64,000 nt of DNA from DASQMT01 sp963835735 (GTDB lineage Bacteria > Actinomycetota > Thermoleophilia > Solirubrobacterales > Solirubrobacteraceae): the NCBI GenBank assembly GCA_963835735.1, contig CAWIGP010000002.1, forward strand, positions 310,001-374,000. Reading direction: 5' to 3'. The stretch's first letter is position 1, and each line of letters opens with the position of its first letter. The position numbers and the translations under genes are program-made. Shown in pieces: positions 34,160-43,846 of this stretch. The notes beneath the pieces were generated by a model. The model searched no databases and was not told the DNA's origin. It saw only the letters and a program-made list of their open reading frames with translations.

Positions 34160-35257
34160 ATGGCAACCGCGACGGCGCAGCAACGCGAGCTGCTCGAATC
34201 CGCTCGCGCGGGCGACGAGGACGCGTTCCGCCGGCTATGGGAGAGCTACCGCGGCGAGCTGCACGCGCACTGCTACCGGATGCTCGGCTCGGTGCACGAC
34301 GCCGAGGACGCGCTGCAGGAAGCGTCGCTGCGCGCCTGGCGTGGCCTGCCGCGGTTCGAGGGCCGCAGCTCGCTTCGCTCGTGGCTCTACAAGATCGCCA
34401 CCAACACGTGCCTGAACGCGATCGCGCGGCGGCCCAAGCGCGTGCTGCCGATCGATTACGGCCCGGCCTCCGACCCGCACGACGGACCGGGCGAGCCGCT
34501 CGTCGAGACCGTCTGGATCGAGCCGTACCCGGACGAGCGCATCGGCGTGGAGGACGGATACGCCTCGCCGGAGGCGCGCTACGAGCAGCGCGAGAGCGTC
34601 GAGCTGGCGTTCACTGCGGCGGTCCAGCACCTGCCGGCGACGCAGCGCGCCGTGCTGATCCTCCGCGAGGTGCTCGGCTTCTCCGCGCGCGAGGCCGCCG
34701 AGACGCTGGAGACCACGACCGCGTCGGTGAACAGCGCCCTGCAGCGCGCGCGCAAGACGATCGACGAACGGCTGCCCGAGCAGAGCCAGCAGGCGACGCT
34801 GCGATCGCTCGGCGATCCGAGCGTCAGCCGGATCGTCGAGGACTACATGGACGCGATGGGGCGCGGCGACGTCGACCGCGTCCTCGCGCTGCTGGCGGAC
34901 GACGCCGCGTGGTCGATGCCGCCGCTCGCGAGCTGGTACCGCGGCGACGAGATCGAGGAGTTCCTGCGGGCCGGCCCGCTGTCCGGCGAATGGCGCTGGC
35001 GCCATCTGCCGACGCACGTCAGCGGCCAGGCAGCGATCGGCACGTACAGCTGGGACGCGGCTAGCGGCGGCTTCCTGCCGTTCGCGCTCGACGTGCTGAC
35101 ACTGCGCGGCGATCGGATTGCGGAGATCACGTCGTTCATCACGCGCGCGATCGCGGGGCGCGACCGCGAGTACTACGCGCGCTATCCCGAGCAGGCCCTC
35201 GATCCCGCTCGACTGGCGGCGTTCGAGCGCTTCGGCCTGCCCGGGCGGCTGGACTGA
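34160..35257 (+). CDS. ECF-type RNA polymerase sigma factor with SnoaL-like C-terminus (SigX5/SigJ-like)
   Basis: 365 residues. Sigma region 2 is ARAGDEDAFRRLWESYRGEL to CYRMLGSVHDAEDALQEASL; region 4 is AVQHLPATQRAVLILREVLG with FSAREAAETLETTTASVNSA. After about residue 225 comes a SnoaL/NTF2-like domain (DYMDAMGRGDVDRVLALLAD...) that in this group replaces a separate anti-sigma factor as a regulatory module. The insertion with VETVWIEPYPDE between regions 2 and 4 is typical of the SigX5-type subgroup. Followed 61 bp later by a VOC gene. Confidence 0.9.
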   Translation: MATATAQQRELLESARAGDEDAFRRLWESYRGELHAHCYRMLGSVHDAEDALQEASLRAWRGLPRFEGRSSLRSWLYKIATNTCLNAIARRPKRVLPIDYGPASDPHDGPGEPLVETVWIEPYPDERIGVEDGYASPEARYEQRESVELAFTAAVQHLPATQRAVLILREVLGFSAREAAETLETTTASVNSALQRARKTIDERLPEQSQQATLRSLGDPSVSRIVEDYMDAMGRGDVDRVLALLADDAAWSMPPLASWYRGDEIEEFLRAGPLSGEWRWRHLPTHVSGQAAIGTYSWDAASGGFLPFALDVLTLRGDRIAEITSFITRAIAGRDREYYARYPEQALDPARLAAFERFGLPGRLD

Positions 35258-35318
35258 GCGATGACTTGGACCGCTGCGACGAGTCTTCATAAGCGAACCG
35301 CAACGACAGGAGGCGCTC

Positions 35319-35690
35319 ATGCTCGAGTACTCGAAGGCCTTCAGTGGCTTCGCCGTCGACGACATGGACAAGGCGCGCCGCTTCTACGGCGAGACGCTCG
35401 GGATCACGACGTCGGAGGACAACGGCCTCATGACGTTGCACCTGGCCGAGGGTCGCGAGGTGCTCGTCTATCCCAAGCCCGATCACACGCCCGCGACGTA
35501 CACGATCCTGAACTTCCCGGTCGACGACATCGACGAGGCGGTCGACGAGCTCGCCGCGCGCGGGGTGAGCTTCGAGCGCTACGACGGCTTCGGCCAGGAC
35601 GAGAAGGGCATCGCCCGCGACGAGGGCCCGGACATCGCCTGGTTCAGGGACCCGGCAGGCAACATCCTGTCGGTGCTCCAGCTGTCGTAA
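35319..35690 (+). CDS. VOC-family protein
   Basis: A 123-residue glyoxalase-fold protein: MLEYSKAFSGFAVDDMDKAR, FYGETLGITTSE, VLVYPKPDHTPATYTILNFP, then FRDPAGNILSVLQ. Preceded by a strong ribosome site (GACAGGAGG before ATG 35319). Probably co-expressed with the sigma factor. Substrate unknown; candidates include detoxification of small electrophiles. Confidence 0.85.
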   Translation: MLEYSKAFSGFAVDDMDKARRFYGETLGITTSEDNGLMTLHLAEGREVLVYPKPDHTPATYTILNFPVDDIDEAVDELAARGVSFERYDGFGQDEKGIARDEGPDIAWFRDPAGNILSVLQLS

Positions 35691-35714
35691 CCGCGCAGTT
35701 CGAGGGGACCTGAG

Positions 35715-35921
35715 ATGCCGCCCGAGGCCGGCCGGCCGGCCTCAGGCATGCCCTTGCAGTTCCTGTTCCGCGCCGCCGCGGTGATCACCGGCCTGGTGCT
35801 GCTGCTGATCGTCGACGTCCGCGGGGTGGCGTTCTACATCGCGTGGTCGCTGATCGTGCTCGCGCTCGCGAGCGAGGCCGCGGCGACGCTCGTCTACTGG
35901 CTGCGCTCGCGCCGGCGCTGA
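35715..35921 (+). CDS. Small two-TM membrane protein
   Basis: 68 residues from ATG 35715, or 57 from the in-frame ATG 35748. Two hydrophobic helices (FRAAAVITGLVLLLIVDV and FYIAWSLIVLALASEAAATL) end in a basic RSRRR tail. A 20-bp perfect palindrome covers codons 4-10 of the longer form, which favours the shorter start. No family recognised. Confidence 0.5.
   Translation: MPPEAGRPASGMPLQFLFRAAAVITGLVLLLIVDVRGVAFYIAWSLIVLALASEAAATLVYWLRSRRR
35724..35743. repeat. 20-bp perfect GC palindrome
   Basis: GAGGCCGGCCGGCCGGCCTC is its own reverse complement. It lies 34 bp after the VOC stop and inside the first codons of the small membrane gene. As RNA it would form a strong self-complementary stem; it may end the sigma/VOC transcript or control access to the next ribosome site. 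Confidence 0.6.
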
Positions 35922-35977
35922 CCGCGGGGGACTCGCGGTCAGCGCCGGCCGCCTCCATGCGTGCGAGCTGTGGGCTC

Positions 35978-37369
35978 CTATCCGGGGAGGATGTTCTGGT
36001 TGACGCGGAAGGTGTTGTCGGGGTCGTAGGTCGCCTTGACGGCGGCGAGCCGGTCGTAGTTGTCGCGGTAGCTCGCGCGCACCCGCTCCTGGCCCTCGTC
36101 CATCATCATGTTCACGTACGCGCCGCCGGCCGAGTACGGGTGCAGCGCCTCCATGTAGTCGATCGACCACTTCCGGATGGCGGGGACGTTGGCCGGGTCC
36201 GGGTCGACGCCGGCGAACACGGCGCCCCAGCGCGCGTCGCGGTAGCTCCAGGCCGTGTCGGACGGCGCCGGGTCGTGGGCGGCGCCGTCGATCGGGTACA
36301 GGTGCATCGTCGACTTCAGCGTCGGCATCGCCGCGCCGAAGCGCGCGTGGATGTCGACGGCGGCGTCGGGGACCTCGTTGACGAAGTCGGCGCGCCAGTA
36401 CCACTGCTCGCCGGCCGGGTACAACCCATCGAACGCGCTCTGCAGCGCCGCGTGCGGCATGTCGTGTACGCCGTGCAGCAGCGGCTCGGGCAGCGCGTCG
36501 AGCAGCGGCGCCATCGCGGCCCTCGCGTCCTCCTCGCCGCCGACGTAACACCACACGACGCCGCACACCTTGCGCATGTGGATCTCCTCCGGGAACGGCG
36601 GCGCCGGCGGCACGGTGTGGAAGGCGAAGAAGCCGTTCAGCTCGCGCGGGGCGTTCGGCAGGAACTCGCGGTAGGCGGAGAGCACCTCCGCGCTGCTCTC
36701 GACCGGCCAGAACGTCGGGCCGCCGAAGATCGTCCCCACCTCGTGCAGCCGGAACAGGAACGAGGTGACGACGCCGAAGTTGCCGCCGCCGCCGCGGATC
36801 GCCCAGTACAGGTCGGGGTTCTCGTCGGCGCTCGCCCGTACCCGCTCGCCGCTCGCCAGCACCATCTCCGCCTCGAGCAGGTTGTCGATCGCGAGGCCGC
36901 ACTTGCGCGTCAGGTGACCGAGCCCGCCGCCGAGCGTGAGGCCGCCGACGCCGGTGGTCGAGATGATCCCGCTCGGCGTGGCGAGCCCGTGCTCGCCCGT
37001 CGCACGATCGACCTCGCCCCACGTGCAGCCGCCGCCGACCCGGACGGTGCGGGCCTGCGGGTCGACCTGCACGTCGCGCAGCAGCGAGAGGTCGATCACG
37101 ACACCGTCGTCGCACGTGCCCAGGCCGGCTCCGTTGTGGCCGCCGCCGCGGACCGCGAGCAGCAGGTCGTGGCCGCGGGCGAACCGGATCGTCTTGGCCA
37201 CGTCACCCGGGTCCGCGCAGCGGGCGATCAGCGCCGGGCGCTTGTCGATCATCGCGTTGTAGACCTTGCGCGCTTCGTCGTAGCCCGGGTCCTCGAGTCC
37301 GATCAGCCGTCCTCGAAAGCCCGCCAACTCCTGCCGAGCGGCGCTCGCCGGCGTCGTGAGACTGCTCAT
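35978..37369 (-). CDS. FAD-linked oxidase, BBE (berberine bridge enzyme) family
   Basis: 463 residues: a PCMH-type FAD domain with the His-flavin loop AVRGGGHNGAGLGTCDDG (about residues 70-87) and VGGLTLGGGLGHLTRKCGL, a substrate domain, and the C-terminal BBE segment NYDRLAAVKATYDPDNTFR. The RGGGHN histidine is the usual 8-alpha covalent flavin site. ATG 37369 follows an excellent ribosome site (GAGGAGG on the minus strand). Divergent from a LuxR-ATPase gene; the same pairing of BBE oxidase and LuxR-ATPase recurs at 50.6-54.9 kb. Oxidises an unknown alcohol or sugar. Confidence 0.9.
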   Translation of the reverse strand: MSSLTTPASAARQELAGFRGRLIGLEDPGYDEARKVYNAMIDKRPALIARCADPGDVAKTIRFARGHDLLLAVRGGGHNGAGLGTCDDGVVIDLSLLRDVQVDPQARTVRVGGGCTWGEVDRATGEHGLATPSGIISTTGVGGLTLGGGLGHLTRKCGLAIDNLLEAEMVLASGERVRASADENPDLYWAIRGGGGNFGVVTSFLFRLHEVGTIFGGPTFWPVESSAEVLSAYREFLPNAPRELNGFFAFHTVPPAPPFPEEIHMRKVCGVVWCYVGGEEDARAAMAPLLDALPEPLLHGVHDMPHAALQSAFDGLYPAGEQWYWRADFVNEVPDAAVDIHARFGAAMPTLKSTMHLYPIDGAAHDPAPSDTAWSYRDARWGAVFAGVDPDPANVPAIRKWSIDYMEALHPYSAGGAYVNMMMDEGQERVRASYRDNYDRLAAVKATYDPDNTFRVNQNILPG

Positions 37370-37520
37370 TCCGTCCTCCTCGTGGATGGTTCCCGCAACC
37401 CTCCAGGACTGACGCCGCGCTGTCATGACGCGAGCTGATCGACTTTCGCCAGGCCTTCACATGCGCCGCCCGGGCGGGAATGATCAGACCTGACTACCCG
37501 TCTTTCTGTACGAGTCCGGC

Positions 37521-40454
37521 ATGCGCGATCTTCCCAGCCCGCTCCATACCGCCACGGCGTTCCCGTTCGTCGGTCGTTCGGCCGAGCTCGAGCGGCTGCG
37601 CACGTTGATGCCGGCCGCGGACGGTGAGGGCCGCCGGGTCGTGCTGCTCGGGGGCGAGCCCGGGTCCGGCAAGAGCCGGCTCGCGCGCGAGTTCGCCGCG
37701 GAGGCGGCGAGCGACGGAGCGCTCGTGCTCTACGGCGCCTGCGACGCGGTCGTGCGAACGCCCTACGGCCCGTTCGTCGAGGCGCTCGACCAGCTCACGC
37801 GCGCGACCGAGCCGACCGAGCTGCGCGCCGCGCTGGGCCCCGCGGGCGGCGAGCTCACGCGCCTGCTGCCCGACCTCGCCACGCGGATCGGGGACCTGCC
37901 GGCCGCCGTCAAGGCCGACCCCGACACCGAGCGCCACAGGCTCCACACCGCCGTGACCGACCTGCTGGCCGGCATCACGAGCGCGCGGCCGGCGCTGCTC
38001 GTGCTCGAGGACGTGCACTGGGCCGACGCGCCGACGCTCCTCCTCCTGCGCCATCTCGCGCGCGCGGGGAGCATGCGGGTGCTGCTGCTCGCGACGTTCC
38101 GCGACACCGAGGCCGACATGCCCGAGGCGCTCGCGGAGACGCTCGCCGATCTGCGCCGCTACGACGTCGTGAGACTCGGGCTCTCCGGGCTCTCCGCCGA
38201 CGAGGTCGCCGAGTTCGTGCGGCGCGCCGGCGGCGGCGAGCTCGGACCAGAGCCGCGCGAGCTCGCCCGGGTGATCCGCGACCTCACCGAGGGCAACGCG
38301 TTCCTGGTCTGCGAGCTGTGGCGCGCGCTCGTCGAGACCGGCGCCGTCGAGCTGGCGGGCGGCGCCGTCCTCGTCACGCGACCGCCCGCGGAGATCGGCA
38401 GCCCCGAGAGCGTGCGCGAGGTGGTCAGTCAGCGTCTCGCGCGGCTCGCGCCCCGCACCAGCGATCTGCTCGAGCTCGCGGCCACCGCGGGCGCGGAGTT
38501 CGAGCTCGGCGTCGTGCGCCGCGCGGCGGGGCTCGGCGAGATCGAGCTGCTCGCGGCGCTCGACGAGGCCGTCCGCAGCGGCATGATCGAGGCGCACGGG
38601 CTCGCCTGCCGCTTCACCCACGAGCTCGTCCGGCGCGCGCTCTACGACCGGCTGTCCGGGCCGCGCAGGGCGGAGCTCCATCTGCGCGTGGGCGAGGCGC
38701 TCGAGACGGACGGCGCGCGCTCCGGTCGCGCGCTCGCCGACCTCGCGCACCACTTCTCGGCCGCCGCGCCGTTCGGCGGCACCGAGCGCGCGGTCGAGTA
38801 CAACGTGCTCGCGGCTCATGCCGCGACCAAGGCGCTCGCATTCGACGAGGCGGCGACGCGGCTGCGTACCGCACTGACGATCGGGATCGACAGTCCGGAG
38901 GAGCGCGTCGCGGCCGTGCTCGAGCTGGGCGACGCGAGCCACCGGGCCGGCAGCGCGCTCGACGCGCTGGAGGCGTTCACGACGGCCGCGGACATCGCCC
39001 GCGAGCTCGGCGACGCCCGGCTGCTCGCCCGCGCGGCGATCGGCTACGAGGAGGCATGCTGGCGCCCGGGCATGGCCGACCAGGGCGCGGTCGAGCTGCT
39101 GGAGGAGGCCGGGGACGCACTGGGCGAGGAGGACTCCGAGCTGCGCGTCGGGCTGCTCAGCGGCCTGGCCCGCGCGCTCGACCTCCAGGGCTACTGCACG
39201 CGCGGGGCCGACGCGCGGACGACGGCCATCGCGATGGCCCGACGGCTCGGTGACCGCGCCGGCCTGGCCAAGGTCCTCGCGCGCTCGTACTGGGCGCGGG
39301 GAACGACCTCGCTCGACGAGATCCTCGGCATGTTGACCGAGGGCAAGGAGATCGCCGAGGCGCTCGAGGACACCGAGATCCACACCGAGGCGACGTCGTG
39401 GCGCGTGCCTGCGCTGGTCGCGCTCTGTGATCTCGATGCCGCGCGGCTGGAGCTGGCCGCGCTGGGCGAGTCGGCGGAACAGACCGCGCAGCCGTTCATG
39501 ATCCACGTGGCCGAGCACTACGGCTCGGCGATCGCGCTCTGCGACGGCCGCCTGACGGCGGCCGAGTCGCACGCCCAGCGCTCGCACGAATGGGGCCGGC
39601 TGCTGACCGGGCGAGACCCGTCGGCCATCCACGGGATCCAGATGTTCAGCGTCCGCCGCGAGCAGGGACGCCTGGCCGAGCTCGCTCCGGTGATCCGGAT
39701 CCTCGCCGGCGACGGCGCGCGCCAGGGTCCGTGGCGACCGGGGCTCGTCGCCCTGCTCGCGGACCTCGGCATGGAGTCGGAGGCGCGGCGCGAGCTCACG
39801 CGCGCGGTCGCCGATGGGCTCGATCCGTTCCGCGAGTCGCTGTGGCTCGGCGCGCTCGCGTATCTGACCGACGCGTGTTCGGCGCTGCGCGATGAGAGCG
39901 CCGCCGCGGTGCTCTATCCCCAGCTCGAGCCATTCGGCGGCGGCAACGTGATGATCGGCCACCTGGTCTCCTGCTACGGCGCGGCCGACCGCTACCTCGG
40001 CATGCTCGCGGCAACGCTCGGGGAGTCCGAGCGAGCCGAGGCGCACTTCGAGCGCGCGATGGAGCTGAACCGGAGCATGGGAGCCCTGACGTGGCTCGCG
40101 CACACCGCGTACGAGTACGCGCGTTTCCTGCTCTCGGAGCGTCGCGGCGCGGATGCGCTGCTGGGCGAGGCCGCGACGCTGGCCGAGCGTATCGGCATGC
40201 CCACGCTCCTGGCCCGGATCCGCGCGCTCGGCAGCCCAGCGCCGGCGGCGCTGCTCCCGGGCGGCCTCTCCCCGCGCGAGGCGCAGATCCTCGGGCTCGT
40301 GGCCCAGGGCCTCAGCAACCGCCAGCTCGGCGCGACGCTGTCGATCAGCGAGCACACTGCCGCGAACCACATCCGCAGCATCCTGCGCAAGACCGGCTGC
40401 GCGAACCGGACCGAGGCCGCGTCGTTTGCCCACCGGCACGGGCTGAGCCGTTAG
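37521..40454 (+). CDS. LuxR-family ATPase regulator (LAL type)
   Basis: A 977-residue STAND-type regulator. After FVGRSAELERL there is Walker A LLGGEPGSGKSRLAREF (about residues 41-57) and Walker B LLVLEDVHWAD (about 155). A long TPR-like helical region spans about 400-900, and the LuxR HTH is at the C-terminus: LSPREAQILGLVAQGLSNRQ and SEHTAANHIRSILRKTGCAN. ATP and an unknown ligand or partner control DNA binding. The 151-bp gap to the divergent oxidase gene contains a palindrome CCGCCCGGGCGG (37466-37477), a candidate operator. The DUF4242 gene starts 12 bp after its stop. Confidence 0.9.
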   Translation: MRDLPSPLHTATAFPFVGRSAELERLRTLMPAADGEGRRVVLLGGEPGSGKSRLAREFAAEAASDGALVLYGACDAVVRTPYGPFVEALDQLTRATEPTELRAALGPAGGELTRLLPDLATRIGDLPAAVKADPDTERHRLHTAVTDLLAGITSARPALLVLEDVHWADAPTLLLLRHLARAGSMRVLLLATFRDTEADMPEALAETLADLRRYDVVRLGLSGLSADEVAEFVRRAGGGELGPEPRELARVIRDLTEGNAFLVCELWRALVETGAVELAGGAVLVTRPPAEIGSPESVREVVSQRLARLAPRTSDLLELAATAGAEFELGVVRRAAGLGEIELLAALDEAVRSGMIEAHGLACRFTHELVRRALYDRLSGPRRAELHLRVGEALETDGARSGRALADLAHHFSAAAPFGGTERAVEYNVLAAHAATKALAFDEAATRLRTALTIGIDSPEERVAAVLELGDASHRAGSALDALEAFTTAADIARELGDARLLARAAIGYEEACWRPGMADQGAVELLEEAGDALGEEDSELRVGLLSGLARALDLQGYCTRGADARTTAIAMARRLGDRAGLAKVLARSYWARGTTSLDEILGMLTEGKEIAEALEDTEIHTEATSWRVPALVALCDLDAARLELAALGESAEQTAQPFMIHVAEHYGSAIALCDGRLTAAESHAQRSHEWGRLLTGRDPSAIHGIQMFSVRREQGRLAELAPVIRILAGDGARQGPWRPGLVALLADLGMESEARRELTRAVADGLDPFRESLWLGALAYLTDACSALRDESAAAVLYPQLEPFGGGNVMIGHLVSCYGAADRYLGMLAATLGESERAEAHFERAMELNRSMGALTWLAHTAYEYARFLLSERRGADALLGEAATLAERIGMPTLLARIRALGSPAPAALLPGGLSPREAQILGLVAQGLSNRQLGATLSISEHTAANHIRSILRKTGCANRTEAASFAHRHGLSR

Positions 40455-40465
40455 GATCCGAAGCG

Positions 40466-40759
40466 ATGCCCGTCTTCATGATCGAGCGCACTTTCGCTGA
40501 TCAGCTCGACCTCACGGGCGACGACGTCCAGCTGATCGACGACGTCAACGCCGACGAGGGCGTGCGTTGGCTGTTCTCGTTCCTCAGCGCGGACCGGCGC
40601 CGCACGTACTGCCTGTACGAGGCGCCGTCGCCGGAGGCGATCCTCGCAGCCGCGCGGCGCAACCACATCCCGGCCGACGTGGTCGTCGAGGTCGGTGCCG
40701 CCGCGACGCAGCTCTCCCCCCGCCTGCGCGATTGGGCGGACGCAGTGCCCTCGGGCTGA
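40466..40759 (+). CDS. DUF4242 (SCO4226-like) small protein
   Basis: 97 residues from ATG 40466, with MPVFMIERTFADQLDL, the strand pair GVRWLFSFLSADRRRTYCLYEAPSPEAIL and RRNHIPADVVVEV. It matches the ferredoxin-like fold family typified by the nickel-binding SCO4226. Conserved Glu, Tyr/Cys and His positions could bind a metal. Probably co-transcribed with the LuxR-ATPase gene 12 bp upstream. Confidence 0.85.
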   Translation: MPVFMIERTFADQLDLTGDDVQLIDDVNADEGVRWLFSFLSADRRRTYCLYEAPSPEAILAAARRNHIPADVVVEVGAAATQLSPRLRDWADAVPSG

Positions 40760-40780
40760 TTCCACCCGCCGGGGTTCGCA

Positions 40781-43700
40781 GTGATCAGCGCGGATAACGT
40801 CGACATCGGCTGGATCCTCTTCTGCGCGGTGCTCGTGCTGTTCATGCAGGCCGGGTTCACCGCGCTGGAGAGCGGCCTGGTCCGGGCGAAGAACTCGATC
40901 AACGTCGCGATCAAGAACTTCGCGAACTTCCTCGTCGCCGCGTCGCTGTTCTGGCTGTTCGGCTTCGGGCTGATGTTCGGCCCGGACGAGGGCGGGCTGC
41001 TGGGCACGTCGTCGTTCTTCCTCGACACCGACAACGCGTTCGTGAACGCGCTGTTCCTCTTCCAGCTCGGCTTCATCGCCACGGCGACGACGCTCATGTC
41101 GGGAGCGGTCGCCGAGCGCATGCGCTTCGGCGGTTACCTCGTCCTCGCCGCATTCGTCGCCGGGATCACCTACCCGTTCTTCGGCCACTGGGCCTGGGGC
41201 GATGCCGCCCTGATACCCGGAAACGGCGCCTCGGACGGGTGGCTGAGAGAGCTCGGCTTCGTCGACTTCGCCGGATCCACGGTCGTCCATTCGATCGGAG
41301 GCTGGGCGTCGCTCGCCGCGATCATGATCCTCGGGCCCAGGATCGGGCGGTTCGGCCCCGACGCAGTTCCCATGCGGGCGGACTACCTGCCGCTCACGAC
41401 GGTCGGCGTGTTCGTGCTGTGGATCGGCTGGTACGGGTTCAACGGGGGGAGCACGTACGCGCTCGACGCAGAGGTGCCGGCGATAATCCTGAACACGACG
41501 CTGGCGGCCACGTTCGGCGGCCTGGTCGGGATGCTGCTCACCTGGCGCCTGGACCGCCGTCCGGACGTCGTGACGATCATGAACGCCTCGCTCGCGGGGA
41601 TGGTCGGCATCACGGCGTCGGCGGACATCATGAGCCCCTGGAGGGCGGCGGTGATCGGGGGCGTGGCCGCCGTCGTGATGGAGATCGTCGCGCGCGTGCT
41701 CGAGCGGATGCGGATCGACGACGCGGTCGGCGCAGTGCCGGTGCACCTGGGAGCCGGCATCTGGGGCACGCTCGCCGTCGGCCTGCTCGGGGACGCGGAC
41801 TCCTTCCCGGTCGCATCCAGCAGGATCGAGCAGGTCGGGATCCAGCTCATCGGCATCGGCGTGGCGTTCGCGTGGGCGTTCGGGCTGGGCTTCCTCGTCC
41901 TCTCGATCATCAACCGGCGGTTCCCCTTCCGCATCGATCCGGCGGGAGAGCTCGCGGGGCTGAACATCGCCGAGCACGGCGCCAGCACGGAGCTCACCGA
42001 TCTGCTGTCCGACATGGACGAGCACCGGCGCAGCGGCGACCTGCGCCCGGTGCGCGTCGAGCCCCACACCGAGGTCGGGCAGATCGCCGCCGAGTACAAC
42101 CGCGTGCTGGACGCGATCCGGCACCGGACCGACTCGGTCCAGCTGCTCCGGCGCACCGCCGCGGCGGCGAACGAGTCCTCCTCGCCCGAGGAGGCCCTGG
42201 CCCTGGCGCTCGACGAGGTGTGCGCGTTCGCCGGCTGGCCGATCGGCCACGCGTTCCTCGTCGGCCGCGACGATCCCGGGCAGCTGGTCCCGACGGGGAT
42301 CTGGCGCATCCGCGACGAGCAGCGCTACAGCGACTTCCGCGCCGCCACCGAGGGCCAGCGCTTCACGGCGGGCATGGGGCTGCCCGGCGTCGCCCTCGAG
42401 ACGCGCAAGCCGGTGTTCGCGTCGAGCGACGACCTGCAGGGCCACGCCGCCGGCATGGCCACGGTGACGGTCGTCTCGCTGGATTCCGTGGGCGGGGGCG
42501 CGACGCCGGTGGTCGTCCCGCTCGAAGGCGTGCGCGCGAGCAGGCTGGACGAGTGGATCGAGCTCGGTCTCCGCGCCGGTCTGGCCGTCCCGATCATGGC
42601 GGGCGCCAACGTCGTCGGCGTGCTCGAGTTCTACGCGGAGGAGCCGTTCCTTGCCGACGCCGAGCTGCTCGACCTGCTCATGAGCGTCGGCACGCAGCTC
42701 GGGCGGGTCGTCGAGCGCCAGCGATCCGAGGAGGCGCGGCTGCGCGCGCTGGTCGACAACATGCCGGCGAGCGTCTACTTGCGCGACCTCGGCGGGCGGT
42801 TCATCCTCGTCAATCGTCAGTACGAGGAGTTCTGGGGGGTGCGCCACGACGAGATCCGGGGGAAGCTGCTGACGGAGGTCGAGCCGATGCCGGGCGTCGA
42901 CCTCAAGCCCGAAACCAACGCCCAGATCGATCGCGAGGTGCTGGCGTCCGGCGAGTCGCGCCGGCGCGAGAAGAGCCTCGAACGCCAGGGCTCCGAGCAC
43001 GTCGTCGCGGATGTGAGGTTCCCGGTGCTCGACAGCTCCGGCGACATCGTCGCGATCGCGGGCATCGACATCGACATCAGCGCGCAGAAGCGAACCGAGG
43101 CGGAGCTTGCCGAGCTGCTGCGCCGCGTCGAGATGGCACGCGACGCGGCGATGGAGGCGGCCTCGTCGAAGAGCCGGTTCCTCGCGAGCATGAGCCACGA
43201 GCTGCGCACGCCGCTGAACGCGATCATCGGCTTCACGCGGCTGGTGTCCAGGAACTCCGCGGGCCTGCCCTCCAAGCAGGTCGACAACCTCTCGAAGATC
43301 CTGATCAGCGCCGAGCACCTGCTCACGCTGATCGACGAGATCCTCGACCTCTCCCGCGTCGAGGCGGGCGAGGTCAGCATCGACGTAGCGGAGACGGAGA
43401 TCGCGGGCGTGGTGCACGAGGTCACCGACTCGTTGGAACCGCTCGTGGACCGTCCGCGCGTGCAGCTGATCGTCGAGACCGATCCTCGCCTGCCCGACGT
43501 CGTCACCGATCGGGACAAGGTCAAGCAGATCCTCCTGAACCTGCTCAGCAACGCGATCAAGTACACCGACGACGGATCGATCGCGGTGCGCGCCGAGGCG
43601 TCCGACGGGCTTATTCGCGTCGCGGTCTCGGACACCGGGCTGGGGATCCCGCCCGGCGAGCTCGGCCGGATCTTCGACGAGTTCCACCGGGCCGACTCGA

Positions 43701-43846
43701 TCGGAGCCCGACGGCGCAGCGGAACGGGCCTCGGGCTGACGATCTCGCGGCGTCTGGCACGGGCGCTCGGCGGCGACATCACCGTCCAGAGCCGGTTCGG
43801 CGTCGGCTCGACGTTCACCCTCGAACTGCCCGCGGACGGCGCGTGA
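40781..43846 (+). CDS. Ammonium transporter (Amt)/sensor histidine kinase fusion
   Basis: 1021 residues from GTG 40781. Residues 1-390 are a full Amt channel of 11 helices with the twin histidines in place (VDFAGSTVVH, Asp162 and His170; VHLGAGIWGT, His322). A short HAMP-like helix follows (about 395-450), then GAF (about 455-640), PAS (645-765) and a hybrid-less kinase: phospho-acceptor His806 in SMSHELRTPLNAIIGF, N box LLNLLSNAIKYTDDG, DTGLGIPP and GTGLGLTISRRLARALGG. The intact pore residues mean it may conduct or at least bind ammonium; the design resembles the Amt-kinase sensors known from anammox bacteria such as Kuenenia. Its stop overlaps a receiver gene (GTGA), the likely phosphate acceptor. 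Confidence 0.93.
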   Translation: MISADNVDIGWILFCAVLVLFMQAGFTALESGLVRAKNSINVAIKNFANFLVAASLFWLFGFGLMFGPDEGGLLGTSSFFLDTDNAFVNALFLFQLGFIATATTLMSGAVAERMRFGGYLVLAAFVAGITYPFFGHWAWGDAALIPGNGASDGWLRELGFVDFAGSTVVHSIGGWASLAAIMILGPRIGRFGPDAVPMRADYLPLTTVGVFVLWIGWYGFNGGSTYALDAEVPAIILNTTLAATFGGLVGMLLTWRLDRRPDVVTIMNASLAGMVGITASADIMSPWRAAVIGGVAAVVMEIVARVLERMRIDDAVGAVPVHLGAGIWGTLAVGLLGDADSFPVASSRIEQVGIQLIGIGVAFAWAFGLGFLVLSIINRRFPFRIDPAGELAGLNIAEHGASTELTDLLSDMDEHRRSGDLRPVRVEPHTEVGQIAAEYNRVLDAIRHRTDSVQLLRRTAAAANESSSPEEALALALDEVCAFAGWPIGHAFLVGRDDPGQLVPTGIWRIRDEQRYSDFRAATEGQRFTAGMGLPGVALETRKPVFASSDDLQGHAAGMATVTVVSLDSVGGGATPVVVPLEGVRASRLDEWIELGLRAGLAVPIMAGANVVGVLEFYAEEPFLADAELLDLLMSVGTQLGRVVERQRSEEARLRALVDNMPASVYLRDLGGRFILVNRQYEEFWGVRHDEIRGKLLTEVEPMPGVDLKPETNAQIDREVLASGESRRREKSLERQGSEHVVADVRFPVLDSSGDIVAIAGIDIDISAQKRTEAELAELLRRVEMARDAAMEAASSKSRFLASMSHELRTPLNAIIGFTRLVSRNSAGLPSKQVDNLSKILISAEHLLTLIDEILDLSRVEAGEVSIDVAETEIAGVVHEVTDSLEPLVDRPRVQLIVETDPRLPDVVTDRDKVKQILLNLLSNAIKYTDDGSIAVRAEASDGLIRVAVSDTGLGIPPGELGRIFDEFHRADSIGARRRSGTGLGLTISRRLARALGGDITVQSRFGVGSTFTLELPADGA

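Noticed and set aside
37494..43687. Two 980-1080-codon minus-strand open frames opposite the LuxR-ATPase and Amt-kinase genes
   Set aside because: No recognisable domain; the plus-strand proteins carry clear catalytic motifs in the same interval.
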